DNA of 64,000 nucleotides, taken from assembly GCF_025264625.1 (NCBI RefSeq), contig NZ_CP093313.1, positions 3,968,001 through 4,032,000 of the forward strand, in the 5' to 3' direction. The notes beneath the pieces are model-generated. The model ran no database searches. It was not told the origin of the DNA and saw only the letters and a list, made by a program, of their open reading frames with translations. Positions 63,612 to 64,000 of this stretch are shown here, one piece after another. The translations under genes were made by a program, and so were the position numbers. Every line of letters begins with the position of its first letter. Position 1 is the first letter of the stretch. The stretch is from Occallatibacter riparius. GTDB lineage: Bacteria > Acidobacteriota > Terriglobia > Terriglobales > Acidobacteriaceae.

Positions 63612-63665
63612 GATGTTTGGGTGAGGCTTTGGCGCCGAAGGCGCAGTTGGCCGCACCGCAGGTGC

Positions 63666-64000
63666 TTAGTACATGCCGTCCATGCCGCCGCCGTGGCCGC
63701 CGGCCGGAGCAGCCGACTTCGGCTCGGGCAGCTCAACCACCAGAGCTTCGGTGGTCAGCAGCAGTCCGGCGATCGAAGCCGCGTTCTGCAGAGCGGTGCG
63801 GGTCACCTTGGTCGGATCGATAACGCCCGACTTCACCAGGTCTTCGAACTGGCCGGTGGCCGCGTTGTAGCCGTGGTGGGCGTCCTTCGACTCCAGCACC
63901 TTGGCGACAACCACAGCACCCTCTTCGCCGGCGTTTGCGACGATCTGGCGCAGGGGCTCTTCGAGCGAGCGGAGCACGATCTGTGCACCGATCTTCTCAT
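63666..64000 (-). CDS. groL: Chaperonin GroEL, C-terminal part (5' end outside window)
   Basis: Partial: the visible 111 codons encode EKIGAQIVLRSLEEPLRQIV, then GEEGAVVVAKVLE, GVIDPTKVTRTALQNAASIA and ALVVELPEPK, typical of the GroEL equatorial domain. The C-terminal tail is GGHGGGMDGMY, shorter than a GGM repeat tail. The first two bases of the frame at the window end continue outside. Confidence 0.95.
   Translation of the reverse strand, partial: EKIGAQIVLRSLEEPLRQIVANAGEEGAVVVAKVLESKDAHHGYNAATGQFEDLVKSGVIDPTKVTRTALQNAASIAGLLLTTEALVVELPEPKSAAPAGGHGGGMDGMY

Noticed and set aside
1..64000. Mobile elements or prophage
   Set aside because: No transposase, integrase, phage structural gene or target-site duplication was recognised in any frame I read.

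Overview
The window is a GC-rich (visually about 60% or more) bacterial chromosome segment with densely packed genes on both strands. Gene content and style point to an acidobacterium, most likely of the Terriglobia/Acidobacteriaceae type. The signs are a TonB-type energy transducer, many secreted small proteins, a long FtsZ linker, a division transpeptidase with a PASTA domain, GH30/GH35 glycosidases, an S10 carboxypeptidase and several dispersed 'ATCAGGG...GGGCTTTAGCCC' palindromes. This placement is inferred from gene content, since no rRNA or tRNA gene was seen. No CRISPR array, prophage, transposase or recognisable defence island was found.

Region by region. 1-3.0 kb: a polyhydroxyalkanoate (PHA) module, made of a PhaC synthase (cut by the window edge), a very short PhaE-like partner, a phasin and the divergent repressor PhaR; a near-perfect palindrome between phasin and phaR is a strong PhaR operator candidate. 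3.1-8.8 kb: secreted GH35 beta-galactosidase, an outer-membrane beta-barrel, an M48-like protein with a damaged zinc motif, and TonB. 9.4-12.6 kb: galE, a DUF4184 membrane protein flanked by near-identical 31-bp repeats, then about 1.1 kb of repeat-rich intergenic DNA with a 57-58-bp tandem repeat. 12.6-17.9 kb: a proline-rich membrane protein and the first block of the division/cell wall (dcw) cluster (mraZ-rsmH-ftsL-ftsI) on the minus strand. 18.5-25.6 kb: oxidoreductases, a BON lipoprotein, a macrodomain protein, a flavin monooxygenase-like protein, a half-size AI-2E-type permease, a fasciclin protein and a DUF2127 membrane protein.

25.8-39.0 kb: the second dcw block on the plus strand (murG, murC, ftsQ, ftsA, ftsZ) and a second, compact transpeptidase. 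It is interrupted by secreted low-complexity proteins, a Tat-exported GH30 glycosidase and a cyanophycinase-like peptidase. murE, murF, mraY, murD and ftsW, usually found between ftsI and murG, are not in the window. 39.2-46.8 kb: DedA-rhodanese fusion, CPA2 antiporter, UbiD-type decarboxylase, and unknown secreted proteins including a Gln-rich lipoprotein. 46.9-57.7 kb: a winged-helix/ATPase regulator, S10 carboxypeptidase, MBL hydrolase, PAS chemoreceptor, VOC proteins, AraC regulator, CPBP protease and flavin reductase. 57.8-64 kb: tatD, a YajQ-family gene, polyprenyl synthase, O-methyltransferase, WYL regulator, small proteins and the 3' end of groEL.

The most unusual points are the short PhaE-like subunit with a 4-bp overlap to phaC plus the operator; the split and inverted dcw cluster; the degenerate M48 motif; the compact second PBP after ftsZ; and several repeat families. 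I did not find a clearly novel multi-gene system.
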